Assembly (NCBI RefSeq): GCF_022059845.1
Contig: NZ_CP091852.1
Location: 186,001 to 250,000, forward strand
DNA: 64,000 nt
Direction of reading: 5' to 3'
Origin: Terrirubrum flagellatum
GTDB lineage: Bacteria; Pseudomonadota; Alphaproteobacteria; Rhizobiales; Beijerinckiaceae
The notes below the pieces were generated by a model. It did not search any database, was not told the DNA's origin, and saw only the letters and a list, made by a program, of their open reading frames with translations. Shown here piece by piece: positions 51,484 to 60,508 of the stretch. Both the position numbers and the translations under genes were made by a program. Numbering within the stretch: position 1 is the stretch's first letter; each line of letters begins with the position of its first letter.

Positions 51484-52107
51484 TTGCACCGGTTCGGAAT
51501 CCCTCTAAGGTGGGCGGCAACGAAAAATGCGCCTCGGGAGGCGGCCCTGGAGCTCGACATCCTCATCTCCGGCATTGGCGGTCAGGGCGTGCAACTCGTC
51601 GGCAAGGTGCTCGCTCTCGCCGCCACGGCGATGGGCCGTCATGTCATGCTGTCCGGCGACTATGGCGGGCAGATGCGCGGCGGCTCGACGGTGGCGACGC
51701 TCGTCATCGGCGATCAGCGGTTGCGCGCGCTGCCGATCATCCCCTCGGCCGGTTGCGCGATCGCGCTGCATCACAAGTTCTGGGAGAATGTCGGCCCGCG
51801 ATTGCGGCCCGGTTCTCTTGTCGTCGCCGAAGATGGAATCGCCGGCGATCTCCCTGATATGGCGCGGCATCGCCTCCTGCGCATTCCGGCGACGGAGATC
51901 GCGCTTGCGGCGGGCAATCGCATGGCGGCGGGAATGGCGATCATGGGCGCGTTCGCCGCGTTGACTGACTCTGTGACGATCGAGGCGCTTGTCACGGCGA
52001 TGGCCGAGCAGATTCCGCCCTATCGTCGCCAGCATATCGAGACCAACGAGAAGGCGATCCGCGCCGGCGCCGCGCATGCGCTCGCCATGCAGGAGGCGGC
52101 GGCGTGA
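51484..52107 (+). CDS. 2-oxoacid:ferredoxin oxidoreductase gamma subunit
   Basis: A subunit of about 187-208 residues. The key motif is [17 protein letters not shown], followed by [19 protein letters not shown]. The start is unclear: the only upstream start codon in frame is a TTG at 51484. The family similarity begins at LELDILISG, whose first codon is a CTG at 51547, five bases after a perfect GGGAGG. An ATG at 51527 is out of frame. A CTG start is therefore possible. The gene overlaps the delta-subunit gene by four bases (GTGA). Confidence 0.88.
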   Translation: MHRFGIPLRWAATKNAPREAALELDILISGIGGQGVQLVGKVLALAATAMGRHVMLSGDYGGQMRGGSTVATLVIGDQRLRALPIIPSAGCAIALHHKFWENVGPRLRPGSLVVAEDGIAGDLPDMARHRLLRIPATEIALAAGNRMAAGMAIMGAFAALTDSVTIEALVTAMAEQIPPYRRQHIETNEKAIRAGAAHALAMQEAAA

Positions 52108-52376
52108 GCGAACGCACCATCACGCGCGGCGCGCTCGTGATCGCCGCCGATCGCTGCAAGGGCTGCGAGCTCTGCATTCCCGCCTGCCCGCCGCGCGTGC
52201 TGTCAATGTCGAAGCAGGTGAACGCGCTGGGTTATCCCTATCCCGAGCTTTCGCCGGGTTGCACCGGCTGCACGGCCTGCCAACAGGTCTGTCCCGATTT
52301 CGTGTTCGAGGTCTTCAAGCTGCGCGAGCCTGTGGTCTCCGACGCGCCTTCAGCGGAGGCAAACGCATGGCGATGA
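52104..52376 (+). CDS. 2-oxoacid:ferredoxin oxidoreductase delta subunit (2[4Fe-4S] ferredoxin domain)
   Basis: A 90-residue dicluster ferredoxin with ligand sets CKGCELCIPACP and CTGCTACQQVCP, each CxxCxxCxxxCP. It passes electrons from the TPP/iron-sulfur core to the external ferredoxin. The GTG at 52104 overlaps the gamma-subunit stop. The 3' end overlaps the alpha-subunit start by ten bases. The order gamma-delta-alpha-beta is typical of separated four-subunit enzymes. Confidence 0.93.
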   Translation: MSERTITRGALVIAADRCKGCELCIPACPPRVLSMSKQVNALGYPYPELSPGCTGCTACQQVCPDFVFEVFKLREPVVSDAPSAEANAWR

Positions 52377-53446
52377 AACTGCTTGAGGGCAGCGAGGCGA
52401 TCGCCGAATCCGCGCTCGTCGCGGGGCTGCGCTTCTACGCCGCCTACCCCATGTCGCCGTCGACGGAATTGCTGGAGCATCTCGCGCGCAAGCTGCCGCA
52501 ACGGCCCGGCGGCGTCTGCATCAATGTCGAGAGCGAGATCGAGGGCGTGAACATGGCGCTCGGCGCCGCCGCGACCGGCTTTCGCGCCGCGACGGGCTCC
52601 TGCGGACAAGGCCTCGCGCTGATGCAGGAGGCGATCGCCGAAGCCGCTCTCAACGAAACGCCGCTCGTCGTGTTCAACATGGCGCGCAACCAGCAGGATT
52701 ATTTCCAAGCGACGCGCGGCGGCGGCTGGGGCGACTATCGCACCATCACGCTGGCGCCGAAGGATGTGCCGGAGGCGGTCGAGCACGCCCAGCTCGCCTT
52801 CCATCTCGCCGACAAATATCGCGCGCCGGTGATTTTCATGGGCGATAATCTGATCGCGCGCACGCAGGTCAGCGTCGATCTCAAACCGCTCGATCTGGAG
52901 CCGCTGCCGCCGAAGGACTGGCAGCTGGACGGAACCTCCGGCGGCTCCGGCCGCTCGCGCCAGATCTGGACCTGGGGGGCGGGCAAGCACAACACGCCCG
53001 GCCCCGGCCCGAGCGCGCATTGGGCGCGTATCGCGGCGAAATTCGATGATGTCGCCAAGCTTGAGCAGCGGCATGAGGAGGAATTCACGGAGGACGCCGA
53101 GATCGTCGTCGTGGCCTTCGGCTCCGGCGGCAAGTTCGTCGAGCATGTCGTGCGCGATCTGCGCACGGAGGGGCGCCGCGTCGGGTTCTTCCGCCCGATC
53201 ACGCTCTGGCCCTTCCCCGGCGAAGCGCTGGAGCGGGCGACAGCGCGTGCGCGGCGCGTTCTCGTTTTCGAGCTCAACGCCGGCCAGATGATCGACGACG
53301 TCCGTTTGAACGTTGTCGATCGTCGCCGCGTCGTCCCAATCGGCGGGGTGAGCTTCGATGAATCCGGTCTCAATCTTGGTCCCCTGATGCACGCCAACGC
53401 GATCAGGGAGCGCATCGAGGCGCATTTCGAGAAGGCTGCGGCATGA
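52367..53446 (+). CDS. 2-oxoacid:ferredoxin oxidoreductase alpha subunit (VorB-like)
   Basis: A 359-residue subunit (MAMKLLEGSEAIAESALVAG) with the family start and the segment YPMSPSTELLEHLARK. The block QDYFQATRGGGWGDYR, in place of the GGPSTG motif of 2-oxoglutarate types, points to the VorB (2-oxoisovalerate-type) group. GCGGAGG precedes the ATG at 52367. The substrate is probably a branched-chain or related 2-oxoacid, but subunit motifs alone do not settle it. Confidence 0.9.
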   Translation: MAMKLLEGSEAIAESALVAGLRFYAAYPMSPSTELLEHLARKLPQRPGGVCINVESEIEGVNMALGAAATGFRAATGSCGQGLALMQEAIAEAALNETPLVVFNMARNQQDYFQATRGGGWGDYRTITLAPKDVPEAVEHAQLAFHLADKYRAPVIFMGDNLIARTQVSVDLKPLDLEPLPPKDWQLDGTSGGSGRSRQIWTWGAGKHNTPGPGPSAHWARIAAKFDDVAKLEQRHEEEFTEDAEIVVVAFGSGGKFVEHVVRDLRTEGRRVGFFRPITLWPFPGEALERATARARRVLVFELNAGQMIDDVRLNVVDRRRVVPIGGVSFDESGLNLGPLMHANAIRERIEAHFEKAAA

Positions 53447-54228
53447 GCGTCATCGACACCATCGCCCCGCCCGAGGCGCCGAGCCAGAAGGTCGCATCGT
53501 TCAAGCCGCGCCTGCTGCAATCGGAAGAGCACGGGCTCTGCCCCGGTTGCGGCGAGCCGGTCGCGATCCGCACCGTGCTCGAAGTGATCGAGGAATTGCA
53601 GCTCGCCGAACGCAACATCGCGATCCTCGGCCATGGCTGCTACGGCTCCTTTGTCATGCTGCTCGATGTGGATTCGACATTGTGTCTGCATGGCCGCGCG
53701 CCGGCGACCGCGACGGGCGTGAAACGCATGAGGCCGGAATGCGCGGTGTGGACGCTTCAGGGCGACGGCGACATGGTCAATGAGGGCCTCGCCGAAATCC
53801 TGCACGCCACGGCGCGCGCGGAGAACATCACCTGCATCATGCTGAACAATGGCGTGTTCGGCGACACCGGCGGCCAGATGACGGCCGCCTCCGTGCTGGG
53901 GCAACGCACCAAAAACAGCATCGACGGGCGCGACGCCGCCTATCACGGCTATCCCATTCCCGTCGCCAATCTCGTCGCGTCGCTGCAGGGTTCCGCCTAT
54001 GTCGCGCGCGGTTCGGTCCATAGCGCCGCGGCCGTGGCGCAGACGCGGAAATTCGTGCGCAAGGCGTTCCAGCGGCAGCTTGAAGGCAAGGGCCTCTCAC
54101 TCGTCGAAATCCTGACGATGTGCCCGACAGGATGGTTCGTGCCCGCCGCGAATGGCGCGGATTACATGATGGAGTCGCTGGGCAAGACCTATCCGCTCGG
54201 CGAACTCAAGGATGTCGGCGAAGTCTAG
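53443..54228 (+). CDS. 2-oxoacid:ferredoxin oxidoreductase beta subunit
   Basis: A 261-residue subunit carrying the thiamine-diphosphate site. The CPGCGEP segment near residue 32 is part of the proximal cluster-binding region, and the TPP motif runs from GDGDMVNEGLAEI to LNNGVFGDTGGQMT. It overlaps the alpha-subunit gene by four bases. With gamma and delta it forms the complete enzyme that turns a 2-oxoacid and CoA into acyl-CoA, CO2 and reduced ferredoxin. Confidence 0.93.
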   Translation: MSVIDTIAPPEAPSQKVASFKPRLLQSEEHGLCPGCGEPVAIRTVLEVIEELQLAERNIAILGHGCYGSFVMLLDVDSTLCLHGRAPATATGVKRMRPECAVWTLQGDGDMVNEGLAEILHATARAENITCIMLNNGVFGDTGGQMTAASVLGQRTKNSIDGRDAAYHGYPIPVANLVASLQGSAYVARGSVHSAAAVAQTRKFVRKAFQRQLEGKGLSLVEILTMCPTGWFVPAANGADYMMESLGKTYPLGELKDVGEV

Positions 54229-54250
54229 GGAACGGGGGAGACGCTCGATC

Positions 54251-55747
54251 ATGGCGCGTCTGATCGGCCGCATTCTCGATCTCGCGGCAAACGCGACGCC
54301 GAACGCGATCGCCGCGACCTTCGGCGATCGCGTCGTGACTTTCGCGGAGGCGGATCGGGCGGCGAACAGGATGGCGCGCGCCTTGCTCGAACTCGGCGTC
54401 AGGCGCGGCGACCGCGTGATCGTCTGGTGCGACGCATCGTTGCGCGCTTTTGAACTCTTTTTCGCGACACAGAGGATCGGTGCCGTCTTCGCGCCGATCA
54501 ATCCGGAATTTTCATTGGATGAAGCGCTTGCCTGCATTCTCTATGCGAGGCCGCGGCTGCTGATTGCCGATCCGCGCCATGCGACGATCGCGGAGGCTGC
54601 GGCGCAGCGCGCCAGCGTCGAGCTTGCGACATTCGGCGGAAGCAGTGTGACGCCCGGTCGCGATCTCGAAGAGGGCGCGCGCCGCGCCTCCGATCAAGCG
54701 ATCGCGCAGGAGATCGACGAGGAAGATATCCATGCGATGTTCTTCACCAGCGGCAGCACCGGCCAGCCGAAAGGCGTGATGCTGTCGCATCGCGCGAGTT
54801 TCATCCGCTCCTATCAGGGAAATTCGCGCTCCGAGGTTTCCGGCGGCGCGGGCGAAGTCTGCACCTTTCCTTTCTTCCACTGGGCCGGCTGGAATTATCT
54901 GCTTGCGTCATGGGCGCATCGTCGCCCACTGCATATTCCGATGCGGCTCGACGGCGATGCGATCCTGTCCGAGGTCGAGCGCTGGTGCGCCTCGATCCTC
55001 TACTGCATTCCGGCGCTGTGGGAGCGCGTGCTTGCGGCGGATCGAAAATTCGATTCATCGTCGCTTCACTACACTTTCACGGGAACATCGCGCATCGATC
55101 CCGTGCTGATCGCGCGCATTCGCGATCGCTTTCCCGTTGCGCAATGCGGCGTGCTCTATGGTTCGACAGAATTTGGTCTGGGCCTCGGCATCGCCGACGC
55201 TGATATCAGCCGCAAGCCCGGAAGCGTGGGGTTGCCGCCGCCTGGCAAGGAGGCGCGCATCGTCGACGGCGAATTGCAGCTTCGTTCCGACTCCATGATG
55301 TCGGGCTATTTCGAGCTGGCGGAGCAGACGCGCGCCGTGTTCGACGATGGCTGGTATTTGACCGGCGATCTCGCGGAGCGCGACGCGGATGGATATTTCA
55401 CCATCACCGGCCGTCGTCGCGACGTGATCCGCTCGGCTGGCGAGACGATCGCCCCCGCCGAAGTCGAGGAAGCTCTTGGCTCCTTTCCCGGCGTCGCCGA
55501 AGTCGCCGTGATCGGCGTGCCCGACAACGCCTGGGGCGAATTGATCTGCGCCGCCGTGGTGCTGGCGCCAGGCGCCGCGCAGCCCAGCCTCGATCTCCTG
55601 CGCGCCCATGTCGATGGCCGGCTCGCGGCCTTCAAGCATCCGCGGCGGCTTGTGATCGTCGATGCGCTGCCGCGCACGGCCGCAACCAATCAGATCATGC
55701 GCGCGCGCGTTCGCGACGAACTGCTCGCCGGCAGCGCAATCGCCTAG
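54251..55747 (+). CDS. AMP-forming acyl-CoA synthetase
   Basis: A 498-residue adenylate-forming ligase. The P-loop motif is FTSGSTGQPKGVM, the adenine segment VLYGSTEFG, the hinge block TGRRRDVIRSAGETIAPAEVEE, and the C-terminal Lys region is weak (RTAATNQIMR), lacking the usual SGK motif. The start is the ATG at 54251 (MARLIGRILDLA), 23 bases after the oxidoreductase. It is in the same operon as the four-subunit enzyme and the transporter that follows. It may activate the imported acid. Confidence 0.9.
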   Translation: MARLIGRILDLAANATPNAIAATFGDRVVTFAEADRAANRMARALLELGVRRGDRVIVWCDASLRAFELFFATQRIGAVFAPINPEFSLDEALACILYARPRLLIADPRHATIAEAAAQRASVELATFGGSSVTPGRDLEEGARRASDQAIAQEIDEEDIHAMFFTSGSTGQPKGVMLSHRASFIRSYQGNSRSEVSGGAGEVCTFPFFHWAGWNYLLASWAHRRPLHIPMRLDGDAILSEVERWCASILYCIPALWERVLAADRKFDSSSLHYTFTGTSRIDPVLIARIRDRFPVAQCGVLYGSTEFGLGLGIADADISRKPGSVGLPPPGKEARIVDGELQLRSDSMMSGYFELAEQTRAVFDDGWYLTGDLAERDADGYFTITGRRRDVIRSAGETIAPAEVEEALGSFPGVAEVAVIGVPDNAWGELICAAVVLAPGAAQPSLDLLRAHVDGRLAAFKHPRRLVIVDALPRTAATNQIMRARVRDELLAGSAIA

Positions 55748-55799
55748 GGAGTCAGAGGAACCAAATTTCCAGCAGATCAAAAAATATGGGGAGGTAGCA

Positions 55800-57047
55800 A
55801 TGACATTCGCACGCAGAACGATTCTCAAAGGCGCCGCCGCAGGTCTTGGCGCTCTCGCAGCTCCGTCGATCCTCCGCGCGGCGGAGGGCGACACGCTTCG
55901 CGTCGCGCTGATCACATCGCTCAGCGGGCCGGCGCAGCTCTACGGCAATTTCATCAAGATCGGCACGACCATCGCGGCTGACCGCATCAACGCGAAAGGC
56001 GGCGCGCTCGGCAAGAAGATCGAACTCGTGATCCGCGACGACAAGGGTTCGCCTGATGGCGCGGTCGCAGCGTTTCGTGAACTTGCGGGAATGGGGATCA
56101 AGCTCGTGGCGCAGGGCCCCCTCACCGCGCCGTTGCTCGCCACCTTGCCGCTGCTCGACGGCGCTGGCGCTTCGATGGTGATGGTCGGCCCTTCGAGCGC
56201 GTCGCTCACCCACGAGAATTTCAATCCCAACGCCTTCCGTCTCGGATTCAGCGGGCCGATGGCCTATAGCGGCTTCGCCAGCGTGATGGCGCGGAAATAC
56301 CCTGACGTGACGCGCTGGGCTGTGATGGCGACTGAAACGGATTCGCTTAAAGATTTGGCGCGCCAGTTCACGCTTGGCCTGAAGCGCGAATATCCCAAGC
56401 TGGCGGGTAAAGAAGTCGAGGTGCTCGACCCGCTCTTCGCGAGTTTCGGCGCGGCGGACTACAAGAACCAGATTTCTTCGCTGATGGACGCGAAGGCGGA
56501 CGGGCTTTTCAACGTGCTGCAGGGCGCCGACGCGATCAGCTATTACAAGCAGGCGCGCACCTTCGGCGTCGAGAACAAATATCGCATCCAGGCCGACTCC
56601 GGCAACGAACTCAGCATCGCGAAAGCGCTGGGGCGCAATACGCCAAAGGAAATCTGGGGCTGGACCGGTTGGTATCAGGAGGCGGTCGCCGACAATCCGG
56701 TCGCACAGGAAATCTACAAGGACTATGTCGGCCGCACCAAGGATGAATATCCGAACTGGTTCATGGCGATCGCGCATGACTCGATCCTCGCGATCGTGAA
56801 CGCCGCGCAGGTTGCCGGCTCGACCGATCGCGCCGGCGTGCTGCCGGCGATGGCGGCGAGCGCGCCGCTCGGCGCCACCGGCAAGATCACCTTCCGCAAG
56901 GAGGATCAGACCTTCGTCGGCAATCTCGTCTACATCAAGTTCGGCGCCGACGCGTCCGATCCCAAGGGCTGGCGCGTGTTCGAATCGGTCGTGTTGCCGG
57001 GCGCTGAATTTGTCGAGCCCGCGACGCCCGGCAAGAAACTTGCCTGA
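55800..57047 (+). CDS. HAAT ABC transporter substrate-binding protein with Tat-like signal
   Basis: A 415-residue periplasmic binding protein (Peripla_BP_6). The N-terminus ARRTILKGAAAGLGALA carries twin arginines before a hydrophobic stretch and ends near LRAAEG, a likely Tat signal. The mature part starts LRVALITSLSGPAQLYG. GGGGAGG lies about seven bases upstream of the ATG at 55800. It is the first gene of the second HAAT importer and follows the ligase by 52 bases. Ligand unknown; the context suggests an organic acid. Confidence 0.92.
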   Translation: MTFARRTILKGAAAGLGALAAPSILRAAEGDTLRVALITSLSGPAQLYGNFIKIGTTIAADRINAKGGALGKKIELVIRDDKGSPDGAVAAFRELAGMGIKLVAQGPLTAPLLATLPLLDGAGASMVMVGPSSASLTHENFNPNAFRLGFSGPMAYSGFASVMARKYPDVTRWAVMATETDSLKDLARQFTLGLKREYPKLAGKEVEVLDPLFASFGAADYKNQISSLMDAKADGLFNVLQGADAISYYKQARTFGVENKYRIQADSGNELSIAKALGRNTPKEIWGWTGWYQEAVADNPVAQEIYKDYVGRTKDEYPNWFMAIAHDSILAIVNAAQVAGSTDRAGVLPAMAASAPLGATGKITFRKEDQTFVGNLVYIKFGADASDPKGWRVFESVVLPGAEFVEPATPGKKLA

Positions 57048-57068
57048 TCGGAAGGCGCTTTCCGCATC

Positions 57069-57935
57069 ATGGCGTTTGCGATCATCAACGGTCTCACCAC
57101 CGCCATGGCGGTGTTTCTCGTGGCGGCGGGGCTGACGCTGATGTTCGGCATCCTCAGGGTGCTGAACTTCGCACATGGCGCCTTCTTCATGATTGGCGCC
57201 TATGTCGCGTGGTCGCTGTTGGGCGATGCGCCGGATTCGCTCGCCGCGTTCATCGGCGGCGCGCTCGGCGCCGCTGCGTTGGTGGGCGCCCTCGGCCTTG
57301 TCGTCGATCAGCTTGTCTTGCGCCGTCTGCGCCATGTGGATGAGCATTACATGCTGATCGCGACTTTCGCCGTGTTGCTGATCTGTGTCGGCGTGGCGAA
57401 AATGATCTGGGGCATGGATTTCCATTCCGCCGATCCGCCGCCCTTCCTAGATGGCGGCGTCGCGATCGCTGGCTTGTTTCTGCCGAAATTCTCGCTGTTC
57501 GTGATTGCAACGGGCTTCGTCGTTTTTCTCGCGCTTGAGATCGCGATCCATCGGCTCTGGCTCGGAAAGATGGTCACAGCTTTGGCGGCCGACGGCTGGA
57601 TGGCCAATCTGCTCGGCGTCAACGTGCCTTTGGGAACGACGCTGAGCGTCGTCGCAAGCTTTGCGCTCGCGGGCCTCGCCGGCGGATTGCTGCTGCCGAA
57701 CCAGGCCTTGTCGCCGGCGCTCGGCGACACTTATCTCCTGCTCGCCTTCACGGCCGTCATCATCGGTGGGCTCGGCAATGTGCGCGGCGCCTTCATCGCC
57801 TCGATCCTTCTCGGCATGATCGAAAGCTTCAATGCGCTGCTGCTGCCGAATCTGCCGGGCCTCGCCGTCTATCTCGGCATGATCGCCTTCCTTCTTCTGC
57901 GGCCGAACGGCCTTTTCGGCGCGAGCGCTTCGTGA
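57069..57935 (+). CDS. HAAT ABC transporter permease, LivH type
   Basis: A 288-residue inner membrane permease with about eight hydrophobic segments. The N-terminus MAFAIINGLTTAMAVFLVAAG and the loop GGLGNVRGA (ATPase contact) are typical. A GTGA overlap connects it to the next permease gene. Confidence 0.92.
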   Translation: MAFAIINGLTTAMAVFLVAAGLTLMFGILRVLNFAHGAFFMIGAYVAWSLLGDAPDSLAAFIGGALGAAALVGALGLVVDQLVLRRLRHVDEHYMLIATFAVLLICVGVAKMIWGMDFHSADPPPFLDGGVAIAGLFLPKFSLFVIATGFVVFLALEIAIHRLWLGKMVTALAADGWMANLLGVNVPLGTTLSVVASFALAGLAGGLLLPNQALSPALGDTYLLLAFTAVIIGGLGNVRGAFIASILLGMIESFNALLLPNLPGLAVYLGMIAFLLLRPNGLFGASAS

Positions 57936-58930
57936 GCTTCGCCATGCGGATTGCATTTGCGCTGGCGGCTGGCGCATTGATGCTCAGCCTGCCGCTCTGG
58001 GCCAATCCGGGTCTTGTCTTCATCGCCGGCGTGACGATCACCGGCGCGGTCTTCGCGCTGTCGTGGAATCTTCTGTTCGGCTTTACTGGCCTTGCGAGTT
58101 TCGGCAATGCGGGCTTCTTCACCATTGGCGCGTACATCGCTGCGGTCGGACTGCGCGCTGATCACGGCGCCTGGTTTCTCCCGCTTGTCGGCGCGTCGGC
58201 GCTTGCGGGGGGCGCGGTCGCCTTCATCATCGGAATCGTGGCGCTGCGGCGTTCCAGCGGCATCCATCTCGCGATTCTCACGCTCGCGCTGAGCGAGGTG
58301 CTGCGCGTCACAGTCAGCCACACGGCGGCTCTTGGCGGCAATGACGGGCTGCCGAATATTCCGCGACCGCGGATTCTCGGCTTCGATTTCGGCGCGGGCG
58401 ATCGCTATTACTGGCTGCTCTGCGCCGCCTGCGCGCTTCTCGCAGCGATGCTCTGGTGGATCGTTCATAGCCGCTTCGGGCGGGTGTTGCGCAGCATCCG
58501 CATGGACGCCGATCGCACGCGCTTCATCGGCGTTGACGTGGCGGCTTATCGTCTCGGCGCCTTTGTCGTCTCCGGCGCTGTCGGCTCCGCGGTCGGCGCG
58601 CTCTATGCGCCGTGGTCGCAGATCGTCACGCCCGACCTCGCACATTGGATCAGGTCGACGCAGCCGATCCTCTACGCTCTTCTTGGCGGCGCCTCATCCT
58701 TCTGGGGGCCTGTCGTCGGCGCGCTGGCTTTCTCCGCGCTCGATTACGCCACGCGCACGCTCGTTGGATTATCGGAAATCGTGACCGGCGTCGTGCTGCT
58801 TGTCGTGCTGATGGCCGCGCCGGATGGATTGATCGGCCTCTGGCGACGCTTCGCGCCCAAGCTTTCGAAATCTATGACGCCGGCGCCGCGCGCGCTTTCC
58901 GAACGCGGCTTCGCAGAGAAAATGTCATGA
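57932..58930 (+). CDS. HAAT ABC transporter permease, LivM type
   Basis: A 332-residue inner membrane permease starting with a GTG at 57932 (an ATG at 57944 is also in frame). LFGFTGLASFGNAGFFTIGAY and GGASSFWGPVVGA are the LivM hallmarks. It overlaps the downstream ATPase gene by ATGA. Confidence 0.92.
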   Translation: MSFAMRIAFALAAGALMLSLPLWANPGLVFIAGVTITGAVFALSWNLLFGFTGLASFGNAGFFTIGAYIAAVGLRADHGAWFLPLVGASALAGGAVAFIIGIVALRRSSGIHLAILTLALSEVLRVTVSHTAALGGNDGLPNIPRPRILGFDFGAGDRYYWLLCAACALLAAMLWWIVHSRFGRVLRSIRMDADRTRFIGVDVAAYRLGAFVVSGAVGSAVGALYAPWSQIVTPDLAHWIRSTQPILYALLGGASSFWGPVVGALAFSALDYATRTLVGLSEIVTGVVLLVVLMAAPDGLIGLWRRFAPKLSKSMTPAPRALSERGFAEKMS

Positions 58931-59697
58931 CGGAGCTGCTCGCCGTCTCCGACATCCACAAGAGCTACGGCGCCGTGAAGGTGCTGAAGGGCGTCAACCT
59001 CTCGGTGTCGCAGGGCGAGACCTTCGCGATCATCGGCCCGAACGGCGCGGGCAAGACGACGCTCTTCAAGGTCATGACCGGCGAAACGCCCGGCGATAGC
59101 GGCGCGATCAGATTCGATGGCGTCGACATCACGCGCGAGCCCGCCCATGCGCGCGTCAGGCGCGGCGTCGGTCGCACCTTTCAGGTCGCGCGCGTCTATG
59201 GCGAAGCGACCGCGATCGAAAATGTGATCGTCGCGGTGGAAGCGCGGCAGAACGCGCAGGGGCGCCGCACCTGCGCCTGGCACGAATGGCGGCCGGACAG
59301 CGCCGTGCTCGACGAGGCGCATGCGCTGCTTGGCGATATCGGGCTTCGCGAGAAAGGAGATGTCGAGGCGCGCTCGCTCTCGCATGGCGACCGCAAGCGG
59401 CTGGAGTTGGCGCTCACTCTTGCCGGCCATCCCCGCATCCTCATGCTCGATGAGCCGACGGCGGGCATGTCGCCCGGCGACCGCGCCGCCGCAACCGACC
59501 TCATCGCGCGCGTGCGCGACGAAAAGCGCGTCACCATCGTCATGACCGAGCATGACATGGGTGTCATCTTCGGCCTCGCGAACCGCATCATGGTGCTGAA
59601 CTATGGCGAGATCATCGCCTGCGGTTCGCTCGAAGAGGTGCGCGCCAATTCGACCGTGCAGGACATCTATCTCGGTCGCGAGCATTCGCATGCTTGA
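58927..59697 (+). CDS. HAAT ABC transporter ATP-binding protein, LivG type
   Basis: A 256-residue ATPase. Walker A is GPNGAGKTT, the signature is degenerate (LSHGDRKRLELA) and Walker B is LMLDEPTAGMSP. The LivG-type insert is present after GVGRTFQVARV. The ATG at 58927 overlaps the permease stop. The 3' end overlaps the LivF-type gene by eight bases. Confidence 0.93.
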   Translation: MTELLAVSDIHKSYGAVKVLKGVNLSVSQGETFAIIGPNGAGKTTLFKVMTGETPGDSGAIRFDGVDITREPAHARVRRGVGRTFQVARVYGEATAIENVIVAVEARQNAQGRRTCAWHEWRPDSAVLDEAHALLGDIGLREKGDVEARSLSHGDRKRLELALTLAGHPRILMLDEPTAGMSPGDRAAATDLIARVRDEKRVTIVMTEHDMGVIFGLANRIMVLNYGEIIACGSLEEVRANSTVQDIYLGREHSHA

Positions 59698-60394
59698 GGT
59701 CGGTCCGATCGACGCCTTCTACGGCGACAGTCACATCCTGCATGGCGTCAGCCTGCGCGTCGGCGAAGGGGAGCGCGTCGCCATCCTCGGCCGCAACGGC
59801 GCCGGCAAATCGACGCTGATGAAGAGCGTGATGAATGCCGGGCCGCGCGTCAGCGGCGCCGTTTCCTGGAATGGCGCTGCTCTCGGCAGCATTCCGTCGT
59901 TCCGGCGCGCGCGCATGGGTCTGCAGCTTGTGCCCGAGGATCGCCGCATCTTCGGCCATCTCTCCGTGCTCGAGAATATCCGGATGGCCGGCCATTGCGC
60001 GCCGCCGGGCCGCGCGGCGATCGAGCCGCGCGAGATGACGCGGCGTTTCCCAATGTTGGAGCAGCTTTCGGGCCGGCTCGGCTCGCAACTCAGCGGCGGC
60101 CAGCAGCAGATGCTCGCCATCGCGCGCGCAGCCGCCTCGCGTCCGAACCTTCTCTTGCTCGATGAACCGACCGAGGGGTTGGCGCCCGCCATTGTCGAAA
60201 GGCTGGCTGCCGATGTGCGCGCGATCTGCGATGAGGACGGCGTCGCGCTTCTGCTCAGCGAGCAGAATATCTGGTTCGCGCGCCAGACGACGGGCCGCGT
60301 GATCGTCATCGACGCCGGCCGCGTCGTCTTCGAGGGCGGCTGGCCGAACTTCGACGCGGACGAGCGCATCGCCCGCAACTATCTCGCGATCTAG
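59690..60394 (+). CDS. HAAT ABC transporter ATP-binding protein, LivF type
   Basis: A 234-residue ATPase. Walker A is GRNGAGKST, the signature LSGGQQQMLAIARAA and Walker B LLLDEPTEGLAP. The start is the ATG at 59690 (MLEVGPIDAFYG), inside the last codons of the LivG-type gene. It completes the second importer. A weak stem (60417-60426 with 60431-60440, one mismatch) follows the stop, possibly marking the operon end. Confidence 0.93.
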   Translation: MLEVGPIDAFYGDSHILHGVSLRVGEGERVAILGRNGAGKSTLMKSVMNAGPRVSGAVSWNGAALGSIPSFRRARMGLQLVPEDRRIFGHLSVLENIRMAGHCAPPGRAAIEPREMTRRFPMLEQLSGRLGSQLSGGQQQMLAIARAAASRPNLLLLDEPTEGLAPAIVERLAADVRAICDEDGVALLLSEQNIWFARQTTGRVIVIDAGRVVFEGGWPNFDADERIARNYLAI

Positions 60395-60508
60395 ATGATT
60401 GCCTCATCACGAGCATGAATCAGTCGGCGGCGACCGATTCACATCTTGCGTTGGACCGCGAGTCCCGCACGCGCGAATCTCGTGACATTCCGTGCCTGCG
60501 ATCGCCCG

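Noticed and set aside
60417-60440. A ten-base stem with one mismatch after the second HAAT operon
   Set aside because: It has no T-run and one mismatch, so it was only mentioned as a weak operon-end mark and not listed as a terminator.
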